Shown here piece by piece: positions 39,465 through 46,506 of a stretch of 46,506 bases of DNA. The stretch spans positions 1 through 46,506 of the forward strand of contig JACKAH010000010.1 in NCBI GenBank assembly GCA_020635175.1, read 5' to 3'. The notes under the pieces are model-generated. The model saw only the letters and a program-made list of their open reading frames with translations. It was not told where the DNA came from and searched no databases. How positions within the stretch are numbered: the stretch's first letter is position 1; every line of letters begins with the position of its first letter. Source of the stretch: Deltaproteobacteria bacterium. GTDB taxonomy: Bacteria > Bdellovibrionota_C > UBA2361 > J135. The position numbers and the translations under genes are program-made.

Positions 39465-40034
39465 TAAATCGAGCTTATCTAAGATGTGCACAATCGAGTA
39501 CTCAGACACAACATGATGCTCTATTCCAGCTCTATCAAGATCTACGATTATCTTGTCAGTTTTGTGGGTTTTTTGAGCAGCGACATAGACTATCGGTCTA
39601 ACTTTAGCTGTAGCAAGTTTATCAATTAAGGTTCGAATTGTGCGACTATGTGAATGAAGCAGGAGATGTTTAGGTTCTGTAAATAGAGCCAGAGCATTAT
39701 CAATCGTCTCGTTTAGTTGCTCTTCGCTTTCCTTGTACAGGATATCTATAAAGTGCTTTACCTCTTCTGCGCCAGCTTCTTTATGCGCAATAAGGTAGAT
39801 AATCAATGCTTGTAAATCATGGATTACATGAGCCATGCGCGGTCTACATGCAAGCATCAAATTATGCAGTGAATAGAGCTGATGCAATAAAGCCTTACAG
39901 TCTTTTTCGCCACTGAATTCATCAATGGTTGTTTTAAGCGCCGATAGCATATCTTTGCCCAGCGCTCGTGATCCATTCTTTTCTTCAAGCTCTACTAAGA
40001 GCCTATTTAGTACCGGTAATGCACCTGTTTCCAT
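39099..40034 (-). CDS. eIF2B/MtnA-fold protein, copy A
   Basis: 311 residues from ATG 40034, chosen because GAGAG lies six bases upstream; a GTG at 40040 adds two residues. It is a paralogue of the next gene, similar over the full length at roughly 60% by eye, and both begin METGALPVLNRLLV. Same family features: an N-terminal helical bundle (about 1-125), then LLLHSHSRTIRTL, VYVAAQKTHKTDKI, LDKLDLAIFGALTLNNNEEVILSPGSGGL, KFSYWREQTE and SHDVVSLNLITGIIADEKIYTP. The isomerase Cys and Asp are again Ser and Leu. It is three bases downstream of nhaD and eight bases upstream of copy B, so all three are surely co-transcribed. Confidence 0.75.
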   Translation of the reverse strand: METGALPVLNRLLVELEEKNGSRALGKDMLSALKTTIDEFSGEKDCKALLHQLYSLHNLMLACRPRMAHVIHDLQALIIYLIAHKEAGAEEVKHFIDILYKESEEQLNETIDNALALFTEPKHLLLHSHSRTIRTLIDKLATAKVRPIVYVAAQKTHKTDKIIVDLDRAGIEHHVVSEYSIVHILDKLDLAIFGALTLNNNEEVILSPGSGGLISLLQQYNVEVYAILTRNKFSYWREQTESAYKEVRQKSLSGIDYEKMVFSHDVVSLNLITGIIADEKIYTPDETRAEYDRRQNEFLEHEHVIKELEGK

Positions 40035-40043
40035 TGACACTCT

Positions 40044-41360
40044 CTAGTAGTAGTAAAGCACTGCAATATATAGCGAAGAGATAATGATACTTGCCAAAGT
40101 GATCGGCAAAGCTTCCTTTATAAACTCCTTAAAGCCGATATCAATCCCTTTTGATTTAGCAATTGCACAGGACACAACGTTGGCAGAAGCACCGATCATG
40201 GAGCCGTTACCACCAAAACATGCACCTAAGGCAAGCGCCCACCAAACAAGGCCAGTCTTTGGATTGTCCGCAAATTGAGGGCTGTTAATTAGATCTTTTA
40301 AGATTGGGATCATTACAGCCACAAAAGGAATGTTATCAACCACAGCTGATAAGATTGCAGATGACCAGATAATTATCATTAACATGATAAAAAAGTTATC
40401 TGTAACTCCCACAAGCTCATGGGCAATTACATCAAGTACTCCAACGTGTTCCATCGCCCCAACTACTACGAATAGTCCACTAAAGAAAACAAGAGTTGGC
40501 CATTCAATCTTTGGAATTAAGTGATGCGGATCTAGTTCTTTATGGAAAACTAACATCATTAAAGTTGCACCTGATATAGCAACTACTGCAGGTGGTAAAT
40601 GAGTAACTGAGTGTAAGAAGAATCCAATGATAACTAGCAAAAAGATTGCCATACTTTTAACAAAGACAGCTTTTGGTATGTGCAGCTCATCTAACTCACG
40701 CTTCATCTGCTCAAGCATCAAGCTACTCATAAATAGCCAGTCGAAGTTAGAGTTTCTGGGTTTAATTACATCGCGCTTAGCGCGCTTGATCATTACCAAG
40801 ACAGCTATTGCTGATACGATTACTGGAAAGCTTAGGTATTGTAAGAAGCTTGCAAATGTTAGGCTTTTTACCTGTGAACCAATTAGGATGTTTGGTGGGT
40901 CACCAATTAGAGTTGCTGCTCCACCGATGTTAGATAAAAATATTACGCTAAATAGAAATGGTTTTACCGGTAGACCAATTCCTCTTGTAAGCTGAATGAT
41001 TAGAGGAGCAATAATTAAAACGGTTGTTACGTTATCAAGAAATGCACTGAGTGTTGCAGTAGCTATACTGAACATTAAGAATATCAAAACCGGGTTCCCG
41101 CGTGACATGATTCCTAACTTTAAGGCTACCCAGTCAAAGATCTGGAGGTCTCGCAGCGAGTCTACAAGTAACATCATCCCTAGGAGTAGGATGACGGTAT
41201 CAAAGTCTATTGAGTGCATCGCCTCTTCAAAATGAAGATAGCCGCAGCCGACTATTATTGAGGCACCGATAAGTACTAGGATTGTTTTATCGAGTTTTTC
41301 GGAAATAATTCCCGCGAATATTGCAGCGAATATCAGGGAGACGACAGTAATATCACTCAT
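40044..41360 (-). CDS. nhaD: NhaD-type sodium/proton antiporter
   Basis: 438 residues with about twelve hydrophobic helices. The ion transporter (IT) superfamily pattern is evident: an early FAAIFAGIISEKLDKTILVLIGASIIV, LDNVTTVLIIAPLIIQL, VIFLSNIGGAATLIGDPPNILIGS (NhaD/ArsB signature), a central hydrophilic loop with a MERELDEL-like stretch, and VDNIPFVAVMIPIL and GGNGSMIGASANVV near the C terminus. NhaD exports sodium in exchange for protons, mostly at alkaline pH and high salt. The IT superfamily also has ArsB-type members, but the spacing and motifs favour NhaD. First gene of a unit with two eIF2B-like genes. Confidence 0.88.
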   Translation of the reverse strand: MSDITVVSLIFAAIFAGIISEKLDKTILVLIGASIIVGCGYLHFEEAMHSIDFDTVILLLGMMLLVDSLRDLQIFDWVALKLGIMSRGNPVLIFLMFSIATATLSAFLDNVTTVLIIAPLIIQLTRGIGLPVKPFLFSVIFLSNIGGAATLIGDPPNILIGSQVKSLTFASFLQYLSFPVIVSAIAVLVMIKRAKRDVIKPRNSNFDWLFMSSLMLEQMKRELDELHIPKAVFVKSMAIFLLVIIGFFLHSVTHLPPAVVAISGATLMMLVFHKELDPHHLIPKIEWPTLVFFSGLFVVVGAMEHVGVLDVIAHELVGVTDNFFIMLMIIIWSSAILSAVVDNIPFVAVMIPILKDLINSPQFADNPKTGLVWWALALGACFGGNGSMIGASANVVSCAIAKSKGIDIGFKEFIKEALPITLASIIISSLYIAVLYYY

Positions 41361-41466
41361 AGTGTAAACTCTAAAGATAATTCAATTTATTTGAACAAGG
41401 CGCTTTATGAGGTTTGAAACAGCTATTTACTCAAGCTATCTTTTCTCACATGCTAAACAGGTACGG

Positions 41467-41492
41467 CTAGTTTGGCTAAGCATTTAAACTAG
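41467..41492 (+). promoter_or_regulatory. inverted repeat upstream of the secretion-like cluster
   Basis: CTAGTTT (41467-41473) and AAACTAG (41486-41492), 7-base arms with a 12-base spacer, immediately before AT-rich TAATATAAG (41497-41505), which could be the -10 region for the gene at 41537. This fits an operator overlapping a promoter. A second short repeat, CCCTG-CGTA-CAGGG, lies just before the ribosome binding region. Confidence 0.35.
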
Positions 41493-41536
41493 TTCATAAT
41501 ATAAGTGCTAAGCCCCTGCGTACAGGGTATATCCAC

Positions 41537-42226
41537 ATGGAGTTTAAGATTTTGAGTCGATATTTTACTACTTTGTCCCTTACTCTGTGCCTTGCCTTTG
41601 TAATTCGACCAGCTCTGCTTGAAGCTCAAGAGAAGAGTTCGGATTTTCGAGAAAAGAACTTTGCAAAATCCCATTTTATAGAGGCAAACCCTAGAGGTGG
41701 CTCAAAGTATTCTAAGGTGCTGAAATTTAAAGACGAATTTCGAAAAAAAAGGGATGATTCATTAGAAAAACCGGATGAGAAAAAGCCTCAAACGAAGGAG
41801 GAAGGAGTTGAGAGTGCTCAGAGACAGACCTTAGCCAAAGCAGAAACAGCTCCTGTTGCTAATAATTCCCCAGATCACGCAATCTCGCTATCAGATCTTA
41901 AGGAGCTAAGAGTAAGAGCTCTTATATCAGGAGATCCCCTAACTCATGTTGTTGATGAGCTAGGAAGGGTTTATGAGCTTTCAAAACATAAAAAGGTAGT
42001 TATCGATTCAATTACATTAGTTGGACTCGCTGTCGCTCCTAACCATCCAGATTTAGTTAAGGTTTATCAAAAATTTGGGGATAAGATACCACAAATCAAT
42101 TTTGAGATGACTTATAAAGCACCTTATCAATATTCTCCGGTATGGATCTTAAATGATGGCAAGCGAGAGTTTGTCTTTGAGGGAGGTTTTGAGACCAAAG
42201 ATATAATTCAGGATGATGAAGAGTAG
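41537..42226 (+). CDS. exported protein, possibly TrbC-like, first gene of the cluster
   Basis: 229 residues. N-terminal signal sequence (ILSRYFTTLSLTLCLAFVIRPALLEAQE). Then about 90 residues of charged, probably disordered sequence rich in Lys, Glu and Ser. The C-terminal domain (about 115-225) starts ISLSDLKELRVRALISGDPL and continues KKVVIDSITLVGLAVAPNHPDLVKVYQKFGDKIPQINFEMTYKAPYQYSPVWILNDGKREFVFEGG. The late YSPVWIL resembles the cis-Pro strand of a thioredoxin-like fold, as in F-type TrbC. The match is weak and position in front of TraF/TraG-like genes is the main argument. It would act in the periplasm. Confidence 0.5.
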   Translation: MEFKILSRYFTTLSLTLCLAFVIRPALLEAQEKSSDFREKNFAKSHFIEANPRGGSKYSKVLKFKDEFRKKRDDSLEKPDEKKPQTKEEGVESAQRQTLAKAETAPVANNSPDHAISLSDLKELRVRALISGDPLTHVVDELGRVYELSKHKKVVIDSITLVGLAVAPNHPDLVKVYQKFGDKIPQINFEMTYKAPYQYSPVWILNDGKREFVFEGGFETKDIIQDDEE

Positions 42227-42312
42227 TATTTCCTCAAGTATTCTTAAGTAATTAAGTCTTAAAATTCACAGCACATCACGACTAAATACGGCAATAACTG
42301 TATAGAGGGAGA

Positions 42313-42341
42313 TCTCCTAGGCTTTAGGAGAGCTGTTTTTT
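42313..42341 (+). terminator. intrinsic terminator or attenuator inside the cluster
   Basis: TCTCCTA (42313-42319), loop GGCTT, TAGGAGA (42325-42331), then a run of six T (42336-42341). A classical rho-independent terminator between the first and second genes of the cluster. The 148-base gap holds no other recognisable feature. After it, AGGAG (42361-42365) is followed by GCCTTAGGC around the TTG start of the next gene, partly repeating the hairpin sequence. Confidence 0.65.
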
Positions 42342-42374
42342 ATCGGTGTTTTACGTGGTTAGGAGCCTTAGGCT

Positions 42375-43307
42375 TTGAAGGCAGACAGGTTTATAATATC
42401 TCTTCTATTTATCTTCGCTTTGTCACCAGCGTTGCTGGCTGCAGAAGGCGTCAATTCATTTTTCGAAAATAATTCAGCACGATCAGTTTTTAACAAAGAT
42501 ATCAAAGAAAATAGCTCAGATGGATTTGGCTATTTTCGTAAAAGAAAAGAGCGTGCCGCTGCATCAAACATCGAACAACAAGCAGTCTCATATACACCAC
42601 CTCAGACTAACCTGACTCGTGACGAGTTAATTCAGAAGTTTGGAAAACCAACAGACCCTGTTCCACTATTAGGTAGAGATGATGCTCCTAAGCCATTTAA
42701 AGCTATGATGCATGCCTTTGAGGCGGGAGAGACAGACCTAGCTCAAGAATATGCAAAACAGTTCAGTGATTATTTGATGAAGGTAGAAGAGCGCAATAGT
42801 CAAATAATGGGTGTTGTACGTGACACAATTGCTGAAAAGAAAATGACAGAAGAGCAGAAACTAAAACAAGCAGCTCAGGAAAAAGAGCTTGCGATGAGAG
42901 AGCAGGTAAGAAAGGCGCTTTCGTACAAAATAACTCCTGATCCAAAAGGAGAAGTTGATATCTATTTCGTGTTCAAAACTGATGATGAAGTCTCAATGCT
43001 AATGGTGCCAGAGGTTACTGAAGTTTTTAGAGATATAGTTGAGAGTGATGATCCACGAGTCAACTTTATTGGACTTTCATTGGATAAAGTCGCTGACGAA
43101 ACAGCTCGTTCTCAATTGATGCAGGAAAAGAAGATTTCATTTCCTGTAATGGGGGGCGATGTTTTAGCACGTGAATTGTCTGTGCAGCGAACACCTGCCT
43201 TTATTGTTGTTCCACGCAATGTGCCGAATCGAAAACTTGTTGAGAGTGGTTACCGAAGGTTCTTTTATCTTGATGAGGTTGTAAAAGCGGCCAGGGGAGT
43301 TAAATGA
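42375..43307 (+). CDS. TraF-like exported thioredoxin-fold protein lacking CXXC
   Basis: 310 residues from TTG, with AGGAG nine bases upstream. Signal peptide: FIISLLFIFALSPALLAAEG. The middle (about 120-190) is helical and charged (EAGETDLAQEYAKQFSDYLMKVEE, EEQKLKQAAQEKELAMREQV). The C-terminal domain has a thioredoxin-like outline: VDIYFVFKTDDEVSMLMVPEVTEVF, INFIGLSL-like strand (VNFIGLSLDKVADETARSQL), and the cis-Pro strand in SVQRTPAFIVVPRN. F-type TraF proteins share this architecture (YFYRSDCPYC...TPALFLV). At the CXXC position there is TDDEVS, so redox activity is unlikely; it would be a structural secretion-channel part. It overlaps the next gene by four bases. Confidence 0.62.
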   Translation: MKADRFIISLLFIFALSPALLAAEGVNSFFENNSARSVFNKDIKENSSDGFGYFRKRKERAAASNIEQQAVSYTPPQTNLTRDELIQKFGKPTDPVPLLGRDDAPKPFKAMMHAFEAGETDLAQEYAKQFSDYLMKVEERNSQIMGVVRDTIAEKKMTEEQKLKQAAQEKELAMREQVRKALSYKITPDPKGEVDIYFVFKTDDEVSMLMVPEVTEVFRDIVESDDPRVNFIGLSLDKVADETARSQLMQEKKISFPVMGGDVLARELSVQRTPAFIVVPRNVPNRKLVESGYRRFFYLDEVVKAARGVK

Positions 43308-44851
43308 AAGTTGTTTTAGCAATTACATTTTCTTTATTGATGGTTGCAAACGCTTGTGCAGATAGTAATGCCTTTGAGGATAATCGCAGAACAGCTGTTC
43401 AACGAGAGTTTAAAGCCTTATCACCCAAGGATGATGAGACTCCCTTTTCGGTAGATGATTTTAGATACCTCGAATCTTCGCTAAGTATAGAAGATGGAGC
43501 AATCTGTGATCCAGGCGACCCATATAACTGTGACGATAACGTTCCGGGAGAGAGACAGCTTCCGGTTGAAGCTTTCCTGCCCCCAACTATGAGAACTCAT
43601 AGTGACTTACTAAATAGTAGGCATATGAGTAATCTTATACAAAATAATTTAAACTCCGAGGGGGTTGTTCAGAATGTTACCTTGTTCTTAACAGAAAGTG
43701 CAGTAGCTCAGGGCGTTTCTAATACACAGGCTAATGCTTTCAGTCACCAAACCAACATGCTTTTAACAGATATGCGTGCAGTGCAGGTAGGTGCGCTTTA
43801 TCCATCACTGCCTGTTACAACAACTTATTTTGCATGCTTGCAGAAGAAATTTGAAGAGAAATTTAGTTACGGCGACGCTCAATCTTTTTGCTTGGGTGAT
43901 AACAATACAACCCCTGGGGGCTTAACTAATGGCTCTAGTGGAGCGCTTGGAAAACCAGGTTTGGATTTTGGTATGAACCCTGCTGATGTTGATGGATCCG
44001 ATGAGATTAGATTAAGTGACCTGATATTTAACCCTGAGGGTGGTGCTTCATCAGGAACGATGCAGGATCTAAGAGACTCTTTTGTGCAGCATTTTGGAAA
44101 TGTAATTTTTAAAATCGATAATACTGATGGTGTGATGAAGGGTAGCACAAGGGTAGTTAAGCCCGCAGTTAAATCCAAAGAGCGCTATGATCAGTTAGTA
44201 GTTACAGCTTTTAATAAACTGAAAAGCTTAGTTAAGGAATATTGTGACTATCAGCAAAATACCAGTGATGTAGCTGACCCTGATAAGTTTGGTGAGCTTT
44301 TTGTAGAAGAGAAAGTGACGGATGATGACTTTCAGGAACTTTCATTTCCTGGCTTTGTCTTTAATGCTGAAGTTTGGTCGATAATTGAAGTAGGCGTTGA
44401 TGAACGCTTTAAGGTTACTTCTGCTTCTAATGATTCAGTTTGGAACTGTGGGGCTTTAACCGGAACTTCCTTTAGCACTCCTCAGGAGATTGAGGATTTC
44501 TTGGATCATCCAGAAACTGGTTCAACAGAAAAGAGAGGCTCGTTTGAAGTTTATCGCGATCTACATATGTTTGCTCGTGCGATTGGTCTTGGTCAGTTCT
44601 TATACGAAGCGCTTGATGCTGAAAACCAACTCGCAAAATTAACTGCAAATATTGATGATCATAATCAGTGGAGTGTGCTTAGTAAGGGATTCAATCTAAT
44701 TTACGCTGCTGCGGGTACAAATAACATTTCTCATTCACTTGGTTTGGTAATCTCTAGACTAAGTGAAAACATAACAACTTCTATTTTGAAACGTGATGAG
44801 GACAGATCTAAGGCTGCAAGACAAGGTCAGCAGCTTACTGAAGGTAAATAA
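43304..44851 (+). CDS. large exported protein, possibly a diverged TraH
   Basis: 515 residues. Signal peptide (VVLAITFSLLMVANACAD). The mature protein is acidic. Cys residues are scattered through it (AICDPGDPYNC, FACLQKKF, SFCLGDN, KEYCDYQ, VWNCGAL). A Gly/Ser/Asn-rich insert lies at about 205-235. Several amphipathic helices follow. One stretch (MQDLRDSFVQHFGNVIFKIDNTDG, then KPAVKSKERYDQL) recalls the L-x-x-F-V-x-x-L-x-G-x-x-x-F segment of F-type TraH. The resemblance is slight, and the main argument is its place between TraF-like and TraG-like genes, as in F-type clusters. The next gene starts nine bases after its stop codon. Confidence 0.45.
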   Translation: MKVVLAITFSLLMVANACADSNAFEDNRRTAVQREFKALSPKDDETPFSVDDFRYLESSLSIEDGAICDPGDPYNCDDNVPGERQLPVEAFLPPTMRTHSDLLNSRHMSNLIQNNLNSEGVVQNVTLFLTESAVAQGVSNTQANAFSHQTNMLLTDMRAVQVGALYPSLPVTTTYFACLQKKFEEKFSYGDAQSFCLGDNNTTPGGLTNGSSGALGKPGLDFGMNPADVDGSDEIRLSDLIFNPEGGASSGTMQDLRDSFVQHFGNVIFKIDNTDGVMKGSTRVVKPAVKSKERYDQLVVTAFNKLKSLVKEYCDYQQNTSDVADPDKFGELFVEEKVTDDDFQELSFPGFVFNAEVWSIIEVGVDERFKVTSASNDSVWNCGALTGTSFSTPQEIEDFLDHPETGSTEKRGSFEVYRDLHMFARAIGLGQFLYEALDAENQLAKLTANIDDHNQWSVLSKGFNLIYAAAGTNNISHSLGLVISRLSENITTSILKRDEDRSKAARQGQQLTEGK

Positions 44852-44859
44852 AGGATAGG

Positions 44860-46506
44860 ATGTACGGTTTTTTTGATTTTGTTTTTACTTTAGGTGCTCA
44901 GGCAGGAACGTGCGAGGGTTGCGCAGGTAGCGCTTTGCATCCAATCGCTGCTGCTCTTGGAACGCTTGGTTATTACGCGCAAGCAGGCTGGCTTGAGCAG
45001 ATTCTGTACTTTGGATTCGGAAACTGGGCTATCTTAGCCTATGTTCTGGCTGGAGTTGGGCTTTTAATTTCTGTTGCCATGGGACAACCACCAAAGATGT
45101 ATCTTTGGTTTGTAATTGGACCACCACTTTTCTATTGGCTGGTTGAAAATAGAACTCCATCTACTGGTGTTGAATGGCGAGTCGGTAAGCAGCATCGCGA
45201 TATGAGTGAAGTTTGGAAGTTATCTGAGGTAGGTCTCTATAATACCCCGTATATCATCCGTCACGGTTTTGAAGTTTATTCCGATGCTCCACCTGATGGT
45301 AGTGACTCTAGTGGTCCTGATGGTGAATTTAGTGATTGTTACGATTATGCCTGTGTTTCAGACTTCTTTGCTTGGTTTGATCAACTGATTAGCGATACCG
45401 TACATGAGCTGATCGGAATCATCGGTTTAAACATAGTTAAAGAAAGGGTCGCTCCTGATGATGAAACTAATATCAGTTCAGGTGGCGATTTAGAGGCAGA
45501 CTTTGATTCTCAATTTCAAGATATTACCTCTCAATATCGGTGGCAGTTTTTTGCAAGTATCGCAGACGCCCGTCTGAGTAACACAGATTTCCGACAGCTT
45601 TTTTCTACTTTCATGGCCAATGAATGTGGCGATGCGCTACTAAACAGTATTGATAAGCGCATCTTTAGCGCTATGAAAAATAAACAACCCGATGATAATG
45701 ATCTTTTTGAGTATGTGATCAAGATGAACAGCTCTGGTAAGCTTAAGCTGTGGGAGAATTTGCGTAACGCAGGGGCTGTACCAATGCCACGTTCGTTAGA
45801 AAAGATTTTAGATGCGCACGCTTCAGATGCAGAGTCGTTTGCGGTTCAGTCAAACATTAAAGCGATAGTTGATGCTACTAATAAGAAAAACAAGATTACC
45901 TGCAGAACTCTAATGCAAGTAATCATTCATGGGTTTAGATGGGAGGCAGCAAATATCTCTTATCAATTGATAAACAGCGGGCCAAGCGGTGTAGATCCAA
46001 CTCAGTTTGTAGCGCACATGGTTTATGGATGGGCTGTTAAAGAGTATGAGGTAGATCTAGGCTTTCAGGGAGATCAGCTTACAAATGAACAGATTTTAAA
46101 ATTTTTAGAGAGTTATATTTTAGTTCATCTCTTTAAAAACGAATTAAGAATTGCCCCACAAAATCCAGCAGAAAAGCCAGTCTTGGCCAGTGAAAGAATG
46201 GTCCAGTCTACAGAAGATTTTCAGGCGGTTAATGGACAGAAATCAAAATTTGGGGAACTTCATGTCTGGTCACGTATGGTCCCATACTTTCAGGGACAAC
46301 TTCTATATTTCCTAGCTCTAGCGTACCCGTTTGCATGTATGCTGATTGTTGTGCCTGGAATGCATACTATGTTTTTTCAATGGATGCAGTTTTGGATCTG
46401 GGTCAAGCTTTGGGATTTAGGTTTTGCTCTAGCGATGATGATTGAGCGAACTATTTGGGCGATGACTGTAAACAAGTTTGCAAACCAAGAGGCAAATAAT
46501 ACTCTA
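44860..46506 (+). CDS. TraG-like membrane protein, N-terminal part (3' end outside window)
   Basis: 549 codons are open to the window edge. ATG 44860 is preceded by AAGGA with short spacing. The N terminus is hydrophobic with two Cys (TLGAQAGTCEGCAGS), then helices ILYFGFGNWAILAYVLAGVGLLISVAM and MYLWFVIGPPLFYWLVEN, then a large soluble region from about 105 to 470. A late membrane cluster (VPYFQGQLLYFLALAYPFACMLIVVPGM, FQWMQFWIWVKLWDLGFALAMMIE) resembles the region in F TraG where Y-x-x-G-x-L-x-x-x-L-x-x-x-x-P-F is followed by F-x-x-x-F-x-x-F-W-x-x-x-W-x-x-A. In F plasmid, TraG works in mating-pair stabilisation. The C terminus is unseen, so entry exclusion or hydrolase parts cannot be judged. 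Confidence 0.6.
   Translation, partial: MYGFFDFVFTLGAQAGTCEGCAGSALHPIAAALGTLGYYAQAGWLEQILYFGFGNWAILAYVLAGVGLLISVAMGQPPKMYLWFVIGPPLFYWLVENRTPSTGVEWRVGKQHRDMSEVWKLSEVGLYNTPYIIRHGFEVYSDAPPDGSDSSGPDGEFSDCYDYACVSDFFAWFDQLISDTVHELIGIIGLNIVKERVAPDDETNISSGGDLEADFDSQFQDITSQYRWQFFASIADARLSNTDFRQLFSTFMANECGDALLNSIDKRIFSAMKNKQPDDNDLFEYVIKMNSSGKLKLWENLRNAGAVPMPRSLEKILDAHASDAESFAVQSNIKAIVDATNKKNKITCRTLMQVIIHGFRWEAANISYQLINSGPSGVDPTQFVAHMVYGWAVKEYEVDLGFQGDQLTNEQILKFLESYILVHLFKNELRIAPQNPAEKPVLASERMVQSTEDFQAVNGQKSKFGELHVWSRMVPYFQGQLLYFLALAYPFACMLIVVPGMHTMFFQWMQFWIWVKLWDLGFALAMMIERTIWAMTVNKFANQEANNTL

Noticed and set aside
40627..41235. Plus-strand frames of 122 and 79 residues inside nhaD
   Set aside because: Antisense shadows of a membrane protein gene, with no independent signals.
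42227..42374. c-di-GMP (GEMM) riboswitch before the TraF-like gene
   Set aside because: The gap has a terminator, but the conserved aptamer core sequences are not present.
43879..44178. 99-residue minus-strand frame inside the third cluster gene
   Set aside because: Antisense shadow; no ribosome binding site and no recognisable pattern.
1..46506. CRISPR arrays, tRNA/rRNA genes, insertion sequences, prophage
   Set aside because: Intergenic stretches are short and I found no regularly spaced repeats, cloverleaf-like sequence, transposase or phage genes.

Overview
The window is a gene-dense, moderately AT-rich bacterial chromosome segment with compact operons on both strands. Gene content is Gram-negative: lipid-anchored and signal-peptide proteins, a LapA/LapB-type protein, MinCDE, a four-gene F-type-secretion-like cluster. 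The myxobacterial-type Cys-rich repeats (EECDDGNT) and large secreted beta-helix protein suggest an uncultivated Deltaproteobacteria-like lineage (Myxococcota, Bdellovibrionota, SAR324 or similar). That placement is inference; there is no rRNA here. I see no tRNA, rRNA, CRISPR, transposase or prophage gene.

Layout. 1-384: 3' end of an alpha/beta hydrolase, convergent with a patatin-like phospholipase (381-1583). 1793-9705, all minus strand, is a housekeeping block: rplU-rpmA, then obgE-nadD-rsfS, then a LapA/LapB-like TPR protein-gpmI-comF-mazG, then rpsT. Promoter-like boxes can be read before rplU, the TPR gene and rpsT, and strong hairpins close the units. 9963-18946, mostly plus strand: an orphan OmpR-type response regulator, a zinc-finger anti-sigma-like protein, a tiny secreted protein, DUF423 (minus), an unknown 290-residue protein, a GT2 glycosyltransferase, polA, and an ECF sigma factor with its membrane anti-sigma factor and a secreted protein.

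18947-22162 is accessory: a 54-residue ORF, a GC-rich islet with a 103-residue membrane protein and a large hairpin, and a 736-residue secreted beta-helix protein with a sigma-54-like promoter. 22176-26754 (minus): RNase II/R-type exonuclease, pyrF, a lipoprotein aminopeptidase and pgpA. 26877-28986: minC-minD-minE. 29114-30310: a secreted protein made of two copies of one domain. Then serS and ald (minus), and folD-gcvT-gcvH-gcvP (plus), which couple glycine cleavage to one-carbon folate metabolism; alanine dehydrogenase is divergent from folD.

38158-41360 (minus) is the most unusual module: an NhaD-type sodium/proton antiporter followed by two tandem eIF2B/MtnA-fold proteins that appear to lack the residues used by the sugar-phosphate isomerases. 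41537-46506 begins a cluster of exported proteins ending in a large membrane protein resembling TraG, cut by the window edge; it looks like part of a chromosomal F-type type IV secretion system with strongly diverged parts.
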